Assembly (NCBI GenBank): GCA_002310235.1
Contig: DBYO01000016.1
Location: 21,955 to 74,989 of the forward strand
Direction of reading: 5' to 3'
Origin: Bacteroidales bacterium UBA1184
Lineage (GTDB): Bacteria; Bacteroidota; Bacteroidia; Bacteroidales; ML635J-15
DNA length: 53,035 nucleotides
Part shown: positions 1 through 8,774 of the stretch, one piece after another
Layout: each line of letters begins with the position of its first letter
How positions within the stretch are numbered: position 1 is the stretch's first letter
The notes under the pieces: generated by a model
Seen by the model: only the letters and a program-made list of their open reading frames with translations
What the model was told of the DNA's origin: nothing
The model's database searches: none
Position numbers and translations under genes: made by a program

Positions 1-798
1 TTCCGCGATGCGAAAATCGACTGGAAACTTTCGGAAAAGAAGGTGCGCAAGGCATTTTCGGATGCAAACAACACTGTTTTTGTAACGCAAGGCTTCATCG
101 GTAGCGACATAAGCCACCACACCACCACGCTCGGACGCGAGGGTTCGGACTACTCGGCCTCATCGATTGCACATATCATTGATGCCGAAAGCGTTACAAT
201 CTGGAAGGATGTGCCAGGCATTATGAACGCCGACCCGGCATGGTGCGACTTTGCCGAGAAGTTGGACGAAATCTCGTTCCACGAAGCCATCGAACTCGCA
301 TTCTACGGAGCCAAGGTCATCCACCCCAAGACCATCAAGCCAATCGAGAACAAGAACATTCCGCTGTATGTGCGCTCGTTCAAGGACCCGTCGGCAAAAG
401 GAACTGTCATCCGCAAGCTGGATTATGCACTCGACCTTGTGCCAGTGTATATCCTGAAGCAGAATCAGGTGCTAATTTCGATTTCGCCGAAGGACTTTTC
501 TTTCATCGTGGAAGAGAATATGAGCAACATTTTCGGACTTTTCGCCAAGTACAAGGTAAAGGTAAACGTGATGCAGAACTCGGCAATCGACTTCTCGGCT
601 TCCATCGATGCCAACAACCGCAACTTCGATGCCCTTGTCGCCGACCTGCAGAAGGAATACTTTGTGAAGTACAACGAAAACCTGCAGCTTATCACCATCC
701 GCTACTACAACGATGAAGCAATTAACCGAATGATTTCGGGACACAAGGTCTATATGACGCAGAAGAGCCGTAAGACGGCAAGGTTCGTGATAGAGTAA
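1..798 (+). CDS. lysC: Aspartate kinase, 3' part (5' end outside window)
   Basis: Phosphorylates L-aspartate as the first step toward lysine, threonine and methionine. The frame is open from base 1, so the N-terminal Lys-rich nucleotide-binding part is missing and about 265 residues are visible. The kinase C-terminal half shows the family signatures TTTLGREGSDYSA and YGAKVIHPKT; the last ~120 residues form the regulatory ACT region (VLISISPKDFSFI onward). The protein ends right after the ACT part, which favours a monofunctional kinase over a fusion with homoserine dehydrogenase. A GTG at 43 is internal to this frame and is not the start. The stop lies 2 nt from the stop of the opposing gene, so the two are tightly convergent with no room for a terminator. 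The family call is firm; which of several paralogues it is cannot be told from the fragment. Confidence 0.95.
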   Translation, partial: FRDAKIDWKLSEKKVRKAFSDANNTVFVTQGFIGSDISHHTTTLGREGSDYSASSIAHIIDAESVTIWKDVPGIMNADPAWCDFAEKLDEISFHEAIELAFYGAKVIHPKTIKPIENKNIPLYVRSFKDPSAKGTVIRKLDYALDLVPVYILKQNQVLISISPKDFSFIVEENMSNIFGLFAKYKVKVNVMQNSAIDFSASIDANNRNFDALVADLQKEYFVKYNENLQLITIRYYNDEAINRMISGHKVYMTQKSRKTARFVIE

Positions 799-800
799 AC

Positions 801-2690
801 CTATTTTTTGCTGTCGAGGCTTTCGAATACCGAATTGTTACTGATAAATTCGGGAACAATCTTCTTCATCTCGGCAACAATTTCCATATCGTTACGCGAC
901 GGAGCTACTTCTATCAAGTGCTCAATTGGTTTTGCGACCTCATCGTGGTCGTAGACGCGAACTTTTGCAACCATAATCTGCTTGTTTTCGGTAGGAATTG
1001 TATTTTCCTTGGTAGCAAGAAGTTCCTCATACAGCTTTTCGCCAGGACGCAGACCCGTGTATTTAATTTCGATGTCGCTACCGACCTTAAGTCCCGACAA
1101 GAGAATCATCTTTTCGGCGAGTTTTGCAATCTTTACAGGCTGTCCCATGTCGAAAATAAAGATTTCGCCACCAGTTCCCATGTTTCCTGCGATGAGCACG
1201 AGCTGGCAGGCTTCGGGGATAGTCATGAAGAAACGAGTTATTTCGGGATCGGTAACTGTTATTGGGCCGCCATTCTCGATCTGCTTACGGAAACGTGGAA
1301 TTACCGAACCGTTTGAACCCAAAACATTACCAAATCGAGTAGTTATGAACTGAGTGGAAACATTTTCACGATTGTTGAGCGACTGTGTGTAGATTTCGGC
1401 GATACGCTTGCTTGCTCCCATGACATTGGTGGGATTCACGGCTTTGTCGGTACTTACCATGACAAACTTCCATGCTCCATACTTGACAGCAGTATCTGCC
1501 AGAATCTTGGTACCCATAACATTTGTAATAACGGCTTCGGCGGGATGGTTTTCCATCATCGGGACATGCTTGTACGCAGCAGCATGATATACAATTTCAG
1601 GCTTGTACTTTTCGAATACCTGGTCGACAAGCTGCCTGTCGCGCACATCGCCTATTACAATCTCGATGTTACTGAATTTATAGTCTTCGCGTATTTCGAG
1701 TTCGATGTCGTACAAAGGCGACTCGGCGCAGTCGAACAACACAATCGACTTGGGACTGAACCTTGTAAGCTGCCTTACAATTTCGCTACCTATCGAACCG
1801 GCAGCACCAGTAACCATGATCACTTTACCACCTATGTTGCGATTCATTTCATCGGGGTCGATATGAATTTCGGGACGCTCAAGCAGGTCCTCTATTTTGA
1901 ACTTTCGAATCTGATTTACCGACAACTCGCCATTTACCCAGGTCGATACTTCGGGAATAGTGCGCACATCTACATTATGGGCAAGGCAAATATCAAGCAC
2001 AAAGTTTTTGCGGGCCACCGACAGACTTCGTTCTGATATAATGAGCGACGACACGCTTTTTCCCTCGATAATGCTTTCCAAGTCCTTGATATGGAATATC
2101 CTGATTCCATCGATTTTGTTACCCGCCACCCTTTTGTGATGCTCTACAAAACCGACAACCCTATACTGCGATCTGCGATCACGTTCAATAGCACGCTTAG
2201 TTGTCTGCGCCAGATTTCCCATGCCGTATATCAGAACATTATTGAACTCCCTCTGCTGGGTGTTGTAGTCGAGATACAATAACTTTATCAGCAGACGCGA
2301 GAAAATAAGTATGGATGCAGATATAAACGTATCGATTATCACAATAGATACTGGAATCATATACATCCCGACAAAAGCAAGTCCAATTAGATCGAGAAGC
2401 AGCAACGTAGCCGAGCCACAGGCTATCACTATCACAATCCTAATAATGTCGTGCATTCCCGTAAACCTTACCATTCCCGAATACGTCTTGCCAATGAGGA
2501 AAGAAACTGCACGTACTGCAATAACTATCAGTATGCCCAATGGCATTATTGCACTTTCTGTTTCGCTGATATGAAAATTAAAACGAAGGTAATATGCTAG
2601 AAAGATAGATGCAAAGCATATAACGATGTCGATTAGAAACACCACCCATCGTGGAGTGATTCGTCGCAATATGTTTATATTCGGTGTCAT
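801..2690 (-). CDS. Membrane-anchored nucleotide-sugar 4,6-dehydratase/epimerase (CapD/PglF/WbpM-like long SDR)
   Basis: 629 residues. Four hydrophobic segments fill residues ~15-140, followed by a CoA-binding-like Rossmann part (~150-270) and a long-chain SDR domain from ~288. The NAD-binding motif GAAGSIGSE is at ~295-303. The active-site stretch STDKAVNPTNVMGASKR (~413-429) has Met424 where classical SDRs have Tyr, with Lys428 kept; this Thr/Met/Lys arrangement is typical of the large membrane-bound CapD/PglF class. Such enzymes convert UDP-GlcNAc to UDP-4-keto-6-deoxy sugars for capsule, O-antigen or glycoprotein glycans. It is the last gene of the holB operon, and its ATG overlaps the upstream methyltransferase stop (ATGA). 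The exact sugar product cannot be read from sequence. Confidence 0.9.
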   Translation of the reverse strand: MTPNINILRRITPRWVVFLIDIVICFASIFLAYYLRFNFHISETESAIMPLGILIVIAVRAVSFLIGKTYSGMVRFTGMHDIIRIVIVIACGSATLLLLDLIGLAFVGMYMIPVSIVIIDTFISASILIFSRLLIKLLYLDYNTQQREFNNVLIYGMGNLAQTTKRAIERDRRSQYRVVGFVEHHKRVAGNKIDGIRIFHIKDLESIIEGKSVSSLIISERSLSVARKNFVLDICLAHNVDVRTIPEVSTWVNGELSVNQIRKFKIEDLLERPEIHIDPDEMNRNIGGKVIMVTGAAGSIGSEIVRQLTRFSPKSIVLFDCAESPLYDIELEIREDYKFSNIEIVIGDVRDRQLVDQVFEKYKPEIVYHAAAYKHVPMMENHPAEAVITNVMGTKILADTAVKYGAWKFVMVSTDKAVNPTNVMGASKRIAEIYTQSLNNRENVSTQFITTRFGNVLGSNGSVIPRFRKQIENGGPITVTDPEITRFFMTIPEACQLVLIAGNMGTGGEIFIFDMGQPVKIAKLAEKMILLSGLKVGSDIEIKYTGLRPGEKLYEELLATKENTIPTENKQIMVAKVRVYDHDEVAKPIEHLIEVAPSRNDMEIVAEMKKIVPEFISNNSVFESLDSKK

Positions 2691-3316
2691 GATTTTCTAA
2701 GTATGATTACTCTGTGATTGTCGTTAAATAATTGCTTGAAATTATATGTTTGGCAAATGTAATTTATGCTCTCTTTACCATAAAAGCATACATGCGTGGG
2801 GTCGTTCTTGTAGTACCAGTTGTCGAAATCTGTAGATTCGTCCATAAGTTCGGTCATTATACCCAAGATTCCATTGCTGTTGAGCATGGCACAAATCTTT
2901 TCTATTTCCTTCATGGGACTGAAAAAATGCTCGAAACATTCGGTGGCAAATACGAAATCGTATTTAGCATCAGCCTTACATTCGGGAAAGAAAAACGGAT
3001 CGTAATACGAGCATTGCATGCCCCTCTCCCCCACTATCTGAGCCAGAACAGGATTAGGTCCGCAACCATAATCCAAGCCTTTCATTCCTTTGGATATGTA
3101 TTGCATTGAAGGTTCTATTACACGATTCAAAAATGCAACATAACCAGCATCGCTTATGCTGTTTTGATGAAACGAATATCTTTTTTTCTCTTCATCGGGA
3201 AGTAGTCTGTCGGTTGCGTCCATATACACTAGCCCACATTTGCAGCAACGATGATATGTACGTCCACCAGCAGCGAACAAGTTTTCATCGGGCATATTGC
3301 ATAATGGACAATTCAT
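2687..3316 (-). CDS. Class I SAM-dependent methyltransferase with N-terminal zinc-ribbon-like Cys cluster
   Basis: 209 residues. The N-terminus has paired cysteines (Cys3, Cys6, then Cys24/25 and Cys27), a pattern seen in a family of small methyltransferases. The SAM-binding glycine loop GLDYGCGPNP follows at ~80-89, and FATECFEHF (motif II/III region) after it. The substrate is unknown. The gene follows gldH by 2 nt and overlaps the sugar dehydratase by 4 nt, so it is translationally coupled; sugar or glycan methylation is an inference from that neighbour only. A housekeeping small-molecule role is equally possible. Confidence 0.8.
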   Translation of the reverse strand: MNCPLCNMPDENLFAAGGRTYHRCCKCGLVYMDATDRLLPDEEKKRYSFHQNSISDAGYVAFLNRVIEPSMQYISKGMKGLDYGCGPNPVLAQIVGERGMQCSYYDPFFFPECKADAKYDFVFATECFEHFFSPMKEIEKICAMLNSNGILGIMTELMDESTDFDNWYYKNDPTHVCFYGKESINYICQTYNFKQLFNDNHRVIILRKS

Positions 3317-3318
3317 GG

Positions 3319-3798
3319 CTATTCGTCGTTTTCGGCAAGTTCAACACGCAAGCCCATGTCCATAATACCGACAAGGTTTTCGACACGCATTGCCTGATTA
3401 TATTCCACATGGTATTTTCCCGGGATTGCAAAACGCACATTCTTCTTCCACAATATCTGTTTATCCCAAATATCGCCGAGTCCGCTTCCCTGCCACTTTC
3501 CGTGTTCGTCGGCAAGCACGCACTCGATAGTATCCACTGCCTTTTGCCCGCTTGGTGCCCAAGAATCAATAAAGAGCCACAGGTTGCTGTATGGATACTG
3601 GTTTGCATGCCTAACATTAATATAAACATCGTGCAATGCAGTGGTGTCGGTTATCTCGAACTCATACCTCAATGGCGAAGAACTGTTCCATGTATAGTCC
3701 TCAACTTCAACGTACTCTTCATATACCTTCCGTCCGTCACATGAAGAAAGTCCCGCCAACACAGCAACTGCCAGTAATAATACAATCAATTTTCTCAT
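3319..3798 (-). CDS. gldH: Gliding-motility lipoprotein GldH homologue
   Basis: 159 residues with a lipoprotein signal peptide: hydrophobic core at residues 4-17 and lipobox LSSC with Cys20 as the lipidated residue. The mature part carries the GldH hallmarks YSNLWLFIDSWAP, DTIECVLADEHGKWQG and GLGDIWD. In Flavobacterium johnsoniae GldH is needed for gliding and surface protein movement; in non-gliding Bacteroidales the homologue probably belongs to the envelope/T9SS machinery, which is consistent with the T9SS cargo in this window. It sits 2 nt after the PSP1 gene and 2 nt before the methyltransferase. Both junctions share the same 14 nt (ACGAATAGCCATGA). Confidence 0.9.
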   Translation of the reverse strand: MRKLIVLLLAVAVLAGLSSCDGRKVYEEYVEVEDYTWNSSSPLRYEFEITDTTALHDVYINVRHANQYPYSNLWLFIDSWAPSGQKAVDTIECVLADEHGKWQGSGLGDIWDKQILWKKNVRFAIPGKYHVEYNQAMRVENLVGIMDMGLRVELAENDE

Positions 3799-3800
3799 GG

Positions 3801-4991
3801 CTATTCGTTTTTCTCCGGTGCGGAATTATTATTGTTTTCCTGTGTCGGGTTTTCCTCGGCAGGTTTATTCTGCTTCTTTCCCCTATTGCGATTTTTGTTC
3901 TTCGATTTCGGTTTCTTTGCCTTGTCGAAACGCGTGATGCTCTCGGAGTTAAGTTCGTCGGTATAAGAAATTGAACGAGAACCGGTTTTCTCCATTTCAA
4001 ATACATTCTCAGGCAAAATACCTTTTCTGTTCTGCTCAATTATACTCTTTACAGTATCCACGTCAAGGATTTTTACTGTCGGGATGTCGTTGATGCGAAC
4101 CTCGTAGTACATCTGTCGCTTGAAAATATCGTTCTTGATATGGTGAGCATCGCCTTCCTTTGTCCTTAGAACCGAAGCATTTTCTGGAAAATCCTTACGG
4201 GCATCAAGATATACGCCAAGTTCGTAGTTGAGGCAGCATTTCAACTTACTGCACTGTCCGGCCAGTTTCTGCGGATTAAGGGTGAGTTCCTGCAAACGGG
4301 CCGAAGTCGTGGAAACCGAATTAAAATCTGACATCCATGTAGTACAGCAAAGTTCCCTTCCGCAAGGTCCGATTCCGCCAATTCTGCCGGCTTCCTGACG
4401 TGCACCGATCTGCTTCATTTCGATGCGGATATGGAACTCCTCGGCCATACGCTTTATAAGTTCGCGGAAATCGACACGCTCTTCGGCAATATAGTAGAAA
4501 ATAGCCTTGGTCTTGTCGCCCTGGAATTCGGTGTCGCCGATTTTCATCGACAAGTTCAGTTCTTCGGCGAGTTCGCGAGTGCGAAGCATCGTCGGACGTT
4601 CGAGTGCTATGGCCTCCTGCCATTTCTTGATATCGTTGGCACGTGCTTTGCGGTAAATTTTTTTGACGTCGGCAAGCCTCAGGTTTTTCTGCTTGCGCAT
4701 CTGATAGCAAGCTATCTGTCCTATTGCCGAAACTATACCTATGTCGTGTCCTGGTGAGGATTCAACAGCAACAATGTCGCCGACCTGCAATGGCAAGTCG
4801 AGGTTGTTCTCGTATATGCCCTTGCGTGTATTTTTGAATCTAACCTCAACATAGCGCGATTGCGAAAGCGGATCGTTTATATCGGACAGCCAATCGTACA
4901 CGTCGAGCTTGTTGCAGCAGCCTTTTGCCGAAAACGTGCAGTTGCCATCATCGCAATTGTCTATTGGGGTGCTTATAATCCTGTCTTCCAT
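3801..4991 (-). CDS. PSP1-domain (RicT/YaaT-like) protein
   Basis: 396 residues. Cysteine-rich N-terminus (Cys13, 18, 25, 26) and a PSP1 C-terminal domain over ~135-265 with the diagnostic cluster GPCGRELCC (Cys210, 215, 216) and CSKLKCC (Cys247, 252, 253). In Bacillus the homologue RicT forms an Fe-S-containing complex that influences RNase Y and development; the role in Bacteroidota is not established. The last ~45 residues are a Lys/Asn/Arg- then Glu/Asn-rich low-complexity tail, which suggests RNA or ribosome contact (inference). It lies 1 nt after holB and 2 nt before gldH, an order I recall as common in this phylum. Confidence 0.88.
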   Translation of the reverse strand: MEDRIISTPIDNCDDGNCTFSAKGCCNKLDVYDWLSDINDPLSQSRYVEVRFKNTRKGIYENNLDLPLQVGDIVAVESSPGHDIGIVSAIGQIACYQMRKQKNLRLADVKKIYRKARANDIKKWQEAIALERPTMLRTRELAEELNLSMKIGDTEFQGDKTKAIFYYIAEERVDFRELIKRMAEEFHIRIEMKQIGARQEAGRIGGIGPCGRELCCTTWMSDFNSVSTTSARLQELTLNPQKLAGQCSKLKCCLNYELGVYLDARKDFPENASVLRTKEGDAHHIKNDIFKRQMYYEVRINDIPTVKILDVDTVKSIIEQNRKGILPENVFEMEKTGSRSISYTDELNSESITRFDKAKKPKSKNKNRNRGKKQNKPAEENPTQENNNNSAPEKNE

Positions 4992-4992
4992 T

Positions 4993-6117
4993 CTATTTAC
5001 GTATTATTTTCATTAGGTTGAACGCAGTATCGGTAAATATTATCTCCGAATTGCCATTACGCTCAATCTGGTAATATGAATCGTTAAAAATTGTTGTATA
5101 TGAATCAATGTTCCTTTCGTTTATGCAACGAGAAAAGTTCACAGAAAAGTCTTCTTCCTCCTTTGTCAGATAGGCGACATCGGCATTGACATTTCTTACA
5201 AAGTTCTCCCTTACCATTATCAGGCAGTAGTTGATAAAACTTTTCTGGCGTTCGCGCGACAATTTCGAAATTGACTTTGCAAAGTCGAATGCCGAAACCA
5301 CATCGTACTTGTAACAGATTCGCATAAGCGACTTGAAGTTATCGAAGTTGAACGCATTCTCCTCGTCCTGCTCAATCTGCTGCCTTGCCTCAAGGAAACT
5401 TCCGTTGCTAATCTTCACAACGTCGGCAGCCTCAGCCTCGCTAATGTCGAACTTCTCGACAAGAGCCTGTCGCAAAGGTTCGTCGGCAATACCCAGCACC
5501 TTGACAGGCTGCGTACGCGACTGTATTGTGGGCAAAATATCCTCGCGATTGTTGCTTACAAGCATGAATACTGTATTTAGAGGCGGCTCTTCTAGCACCT
5601 TCAAGATCTTGTTGGCGCATTCTGTATTCATTTTCTCGGGCAGCCAGATTATCATTACCTTGTAGTCGGACTCATAAGTTTTCAAGCTGATCTTTTTGAT
5701 AATTTCCGACGATTCGGCTGCATATATCTGGCACTGCTTGTTTTCGCTCTGCAGGTTGTTTGTCCAGTCGCGGTACGAAAAGTACGGGCTCTTGTTGACC
5801 ATTGGTCGCCACAAGTCGATATACGTATCGCTTACAGCCTTGTTCTGCGAACTCGACGAAGTGATATACGGGAATACGAAATGTAAGTCGGGATGTACGA
5901 GTTTTTCGTACTTTAGGCAACTGGGGCAATGTCCACAACTATCGTTTTCCTCCTTGTTTTCGCACGAAAGATACTGGGCAAACGCAATTGCTAACGCCAT
6001 CTTTCCAACGCCAGGTGCGCCATAAAATAAATAGCTGTGACTCACGCGGTTGTCCTTGTACGCCTGCACGAGCCTGCTCTTGATTTCATCTTGTCCTATA
6101 ACGTCCTTGAATCTCAT
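4993..6117 (-). CDS. holB: DNA polymerase III clamp-loader subunit delta' (HolB)
   Basis: 374 residues. AAA+ clamp-loader subunit that helps load the sliding clamp during replication. Walker A GAPGVGK at 33-39; zinc module Cys52, Cys61, Cys64, Cys67, as in gamma/tau and delta' subunits; sensor-like SRTQ after VSNNREDILPTIQ. The N-terminus FKDVIGQDEIKSRL is typical of the family. The length fits delta' and is far too short for DnaX. The ATG at 6117 is 24 nt downstream of a TATATTTG -7 box, so this is the first gene of the five-gene operon running to 801. Confidence 0.93.
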   Translation of the reverse strand: MRFKDVIGQDEIKSRLVQAYKDNRVSHSYLFYGAPGVGKMALAIAFAQYLSCENKEENDSCGHCPSCLKYEKLVHPDLHFVFPYITSSSSQNKAVSDTYIDLWRPMVNKSPYFSYRDWTNNLQSENKQCQIYAAESSEIIKKISLKTYESDYKVMIIWLPEKMNTECANKILKVLEEPPLNTVFMLVSNNREDILPTIQSRTQPVKVLGIADEPLRQALVEKFDISEAEAADVVKISNGSFLEARQQIEQDEENAFNFDNFKSLMRICYKYDVVSAFDFAKSISKLSRERQKSFINYCLIMVRENFVRNVNADVAYLTKEEEDFSVNFSRCINERNIDSYTTIFNDSYYQIERNGNSEIIFTDTAFNLMKIIRK

Positions 6118-6140
6118 TAGTCAAATTCGAAAACAAACTG

Positions 6141-6148
6141 CAAATATA
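6141..6148 (-). promoter_or_regulatory. Putative -7 box for the holB operon
   Basis: On the minus strand this reads TATATTTG, matching the Bacteroidota -7 consensus TAnnTTTG, 23 nt upstream of the holB ATG. No exact TTTG is found at the usual -33 distance, so the call rests on the -7 element and position. Confidence 0.55.
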
Positions 6149-6200
6149 GATAAAAATCCCGACTTAAATGGCAAGGTTTCAAATTCTAATTTTTGATTAC

Positions 6201-6230
6201 AAAAAAAGAGATGAGCGAAAACTCATCTCT
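6201..6230 (-). terminator. Intrinsic terminator downstream of tRNA-Leu
   Basis: Perfect 8-bp stem GAGATGAG/CTCATCTC (6208-6215 with 6222-6229) and a 6-nt loop, followed on the minus strand by seven T (6201-6207). It begins 4 nt after the tRNA 3' end and separates the tRNA from the holB operon. Confidence 0.85.
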
Positions 6231-6233
6231 TTG

Positions 6234-6317
6234 TACCCGGGGCCGGGGTCGAACCGGCACTCCAGTGAAGGAACTGGTGTTTGAGACCAGCGCGTCTACC
6301 GATTCCGCCACCCGGGC
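6234..6317 (-). tRNA. tRNA-Leu, anticodon CAA
   Basis: 84-nt class II tRNA. Acceptor arms GCCCGGG and CCCGGGT pair (with a G1-U72 wobble); T arm GCCGG-TTCGACC-CCGGC; anticodon stem CTGGT/ACCAG around loop CTCAAAC, giving anticodon CAA (reads UUG); long variable arm as expected for Leu. Discriminator A at 6234. The next bases are CAA, so the 3' CCA is not encoded and must be added by the CCA-adding enzyme. A single-gene transcription unit with its own promoter and terminator. Confidence 0.95.
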
Positions 6318-6340
6318 ATTCGGTATGCCTTTTGGGACTG

Positions 6341-6369
6341 CAAAAGTACTACATTTTTTTGATTTCAAA
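6341..6369 (-). promoter_or_regulatory. Putative promoter of tRNA-Leu
   Basis: Minus-strand TACTTTTG (6341-6348, -7 element) preceded by TTTG (6366-6369) with a 17-nt spacer, slightly shorter than the usual ~20. The -7 box is 24 nt from the tRNA 5' end. Confidence 0.55.
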
Positions 6370-6496
6370 GCATTTTTTTTGATTTTGTGAAAAGAATTTA
6401 GACAACACACTGAAAATAAACGAGTTAACTGATTGTAAATCACTTACTTTTTTTTGATCTTAAAACAAGTTCAAGATGACAATAAAAGGCTGTTTT

Positions 6497-7108
6497 TTAC
6501 AAATTCAAGTATATAATCTTCTTAGTCTCGAAGAAATCCTCGTCGAAAAAGTCGGAAATATTCGTAACAGAATAGTTTTTCATACCTTTCAGTTCTTCAT
6601 CGAAATCCCCCCCCTTTAGGTAGATAATCGAACGCTCAGAGGAACGAGGATTCAACACATTACGGGTCATTTTCACGAAATCGGGGAAGGCTGTAACTGC
6701 ACGGCTGACTATGCAGTCGTACTTAGGTGGCAAAAGTTCGGCACGAATCTTCATGGCTTCAACATTGCCGAGCCCTAGAGACTCGGAAATGCCCTTTACC
6801 ACCTTGATTTTCTTTTCGATGCTATCGACAAGCGTGAACTTTGTTTCGGGGAACATTATTGCGAGCGGAATACCAGGAAAACCACCGCCAGTACCGACAT
6901 CGAGTACAAGTTCATCCGGCTTGAACTGCTTTTCCTTCGCAATAGCCATCGAATGCAATATGTGATGGACGAAAATATTGTCGGTGTCCTTGCGGCTTAT
7001 AACATTTATTTTTTCGTTCCACTCACGCACAAGCGGCTCCAGCTCAACCAAACGATCAACCTGAACATCAGTAAGTTCCGGAAAATATTTTTTAATCTTT
7101 TCTAACAT
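6497..7108 (-). CDS. rsmG: 16S rRNA (guanine-527-N7)-methyltransferase RsmG
   Basis: 203 residues, normal length for RsmG/GidB. SAM-binding motif VLDVGTGGGFPGIPLA at ~68-83, FTLVDSIEKKIKVV after it, and IVSRAVTAFPDF, all diagnostic of RsmG, which methylates N7 of G527 in the 530 loop of 16S rRNA. The start codon overlaps the end of the sigma-factor gene by 17 nt, so it is coupled to it. The ~180 bases between this gene and the tRNA hold only the tRNA promoter. Confidence 0.93.
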   Translation of the reverse strand: MLEKIKKYFPELTDVQVDRLVELEPLVREWNEKINVISRKDTDNIFVHHILHSMAIAKEKQFKPDELVLDVGTGGGFPGIPLAIMFPETKFTLVDSIEKKIKVVKGISESLGLGNVEAMKIRAELLPPKYDCIVSRAVTAFPDFVKMTRNVLNPRSSERSIIYLKGGDFDEELKGMKNYSVTNISDFFDEDFFETKKIIYLNL

Positions 7109-7661
7109 CTTTCGAAAGTTCTACAAGTTTTAACTTGGCCTGATGTATCCTATTCTTCACCACCGAAAGCGAAATCCCCAGTTCGCTTGCTATTTCCTCG
7201 TACTTCATGCCAACTCCCTTCATAAACAGAATATTCTGGTCGAGTTCGGAAAGTTGTCCCAGCAAAGACTCAACATATGCCTGCCTCTCCTTTTCTATGA
7301 GAGATGTTTCGGGTGTGCTGTTGTCGGTAATAGCAATTTCCTCACTGTTTTGCGGTTGCGACAGGTTGTATCTCTTACACCAGTCCAGGTAAGTATTTTT
7401 TGCTATTGTAAAAACCCAAGTACGGAAACTTGCCTCGCGTTCTTCGTCGTATGAATCCATTGATTTCCAAATCTTTTGCAACGACATAATTGTAACATCG
7501 TCGGCATCGTCGCTTTGGCAACCACGTGAAACGAGGAAATTTTTTATTTCCATCTGGTAACGACGGAAAAGACACGAACTTGCCATTTCATCACCAGCTA
7601 CAACCAAAGCGCGCAACTGCAGATCGTCGTACTCATCGAGTTCGTGTGTTCTCTTTACCAT
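7092..7661 (-). CDS. ECF-like sigma-70 family RNA polymerase sigma factor
   Basis: 189 residues. Region 2 lies at ~15-95 (RTWVFTIAKNTYLDWCKRY is the DNA/core-binding part) and region 4 at ~130-180 (SELDQNILFMKGV, then the helix-turn-helix YEEIASELGISLSVVKNRIHQA). No region 3 and no region 1.1, hence an ECF-type layout. No anti-sigma gene is adjacent: it is squeezed between a glycosyltransferase (7-nt overlap) and rsmG (17-nt overlap). Its regulon and signal are unknown; control might be by level rather than by an anti-sigma. Confidence 0.9.
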   Translation of the reverse strand: MVKRTHELDEYDDLQLRALVVAGDEMASSCLFRRYQMEIKNFLVSRGCQSDDADDVTIMSLQKIWKSMDSYDEEREASFRTWVFTIAKNTYLDWCKRYNLSQPQNSEEIAITDNSTPETSLIEKERQAYVESLLGQLSELDQNILFMKGVGMKYEEIASELGISLSVVKNRIHQAKLKLVELSKDVRKD

Positions 7662-8740
7662 TCTGTTTCTCGATTAAAAATTCTGTAAACTAACAACGTG
7701 AAATAAAAAATCGGCGCAAAGATATCAAATATCAGCGACATGAATAAATTGAATTCGTTTTTTGCCGAACGGCAGAACCAGGCAAGCGAGAACATTGCAA
7801 TTATAAGCCGAACTCCCACAAAAGCAAGTGCGATTTTCCAATTCACGAACAGCATGGCAATAGCCACCGCGTAGAATAATGTCCGCGTAACGATTTCACC
7901 TCCAGACAAAAACTTGTCCAACAGGCTATATTTCTCCGAAGTTGAAACATGCCGCGACTTTTGTCGTAACAATTTTGTAAAACTGTCCTTAGCAGGTGAT
8001 ATTGTCTTTGCTTCGGGTGAAAGGCATACAGCTGGACGGATATGTTTTGCTGCCGTCATGACAAATAGGTCGTCGTCGCCCGATGCCATGTCGGAATGGG
8101 AAGAAAAACCTCCCAGAATATCCCAAAGTTTGCGTGAATATGCCATGTTTCGACCAACCGCCATGTAGGCATGTCCGAGCGATGCAAATCCCATATACTG
8201 CATAGCAATGAGCGCGGCATCATACGACGAAAAACGCGCAGCGAATGTCTTGCCCGACAGTTCGCCATAGCCTACGACAAGCGGATTCGCCTCATCGAAG
8301 TGCGACATCATACCCAAAATCCATTTTTCGGAAGCGGGATAGCAATCGGCATCGGTAAAAATCAAATTTTCGTATGCTGCAGCGCGGATTCCGCACGAGA
8401 GCGCAGATTTTTTGCCATGGCCATCATTTTCGACAATTTTTATGCTACATGGAGGCGTATCCTCCAAATTTGAAAAGTATTCGCTTGTACCATCTGTGGA
8501 ATTATCGTCAACAATCACAACTTCAAATTTCGGGTACTGCTGATTGATTATGTATTGTATATTCGATTTTAGATTTTGCAATTCGTTGCGGCATGCGATT
8601 ATTACAGAAACGGGAGGCAAATCGGAATCATATACCTCAACCACAGTTTTCTTCTTCACCCCTATTGCTGGCAAAATGTAGAATGCCACCTGAATTAGGA
8701 GGAAAAGCAAAAGTACCGAGGAGAGGATGACAAAAAGCAT
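7655..8740 (-). CDS. Membrane-bound family 2 glycosyltransferase
   Basis: 361 residues. One N-terminal membrane segment (residues 2-25), a GT-A catalytic domain with VSVIIACRNE, VVIVDDNSTDGT, the metal-binding TDADC and SGDDDLF, and RQKSRHV in the place of the Q/RxxRW acceptor motif, then two or three C-terminal hydrophobic segments. The layout resembles membrane glycosyltransferases that use lipid or polysaccharide acceptors. Donor and acceptor are unknown. It lies 34 nt after mazG and overlaps the sigma-factor start by 7 nt. Confidence 0.85.
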   Translation of the reverse strand: MLFVILSSVLLLFLLIQVAFYILPAIGVKKKTVVEVYDSDLPPVSVIIACRNELQNLKSNIQYIINQQYPKFEVVIVDDNSTDGTSEYFSNLEDTPPCSIKIVENDGHGKKSALSCGIRAAAYENLIFTDADCYPASEKWILGMMSHFDEANPLVVGYGELSGKTFAARFSSYDAALIAMQYMGFASLGHAYMAVGRNMAYSRKLWDILGGFSSHSDMASGDDDLFVMTAAKHIRPAVCLSPEAKTISPAKDSFTKLLRQKSRHVSTSEKYSLLDKFLSGGEIVTRTLFYAVAIAMLFVNWKIALAFVGVRLIIAMFSLAWFCRSAKNEFNLFMSLIFDIFAPIFYFTLLVYRIFNRETEW

Positions 8741-8774
8741 CAGCGGTTATGTTTTACACTGGTGTATTTTCTTC

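Noticed and set aside
798..801. Terminator between convergent lysC and the sugar dehydratase gene
   Set aside because: The stops are 2 nt apart and no stem with T-run is present around them; termination must occur inside the opposing gene or by Rho.
3106..3744. Plus-strand open frame opposite gldH and the methyltransferase
   Set aside because: It spans the junction of two real genes on the other strand and has no promoter or family features.
6186..6443. Short open frames over the tRNA-Leu gene on both strands
   Set aside because: They run through the tRNA and its terminator, so they are not coding.
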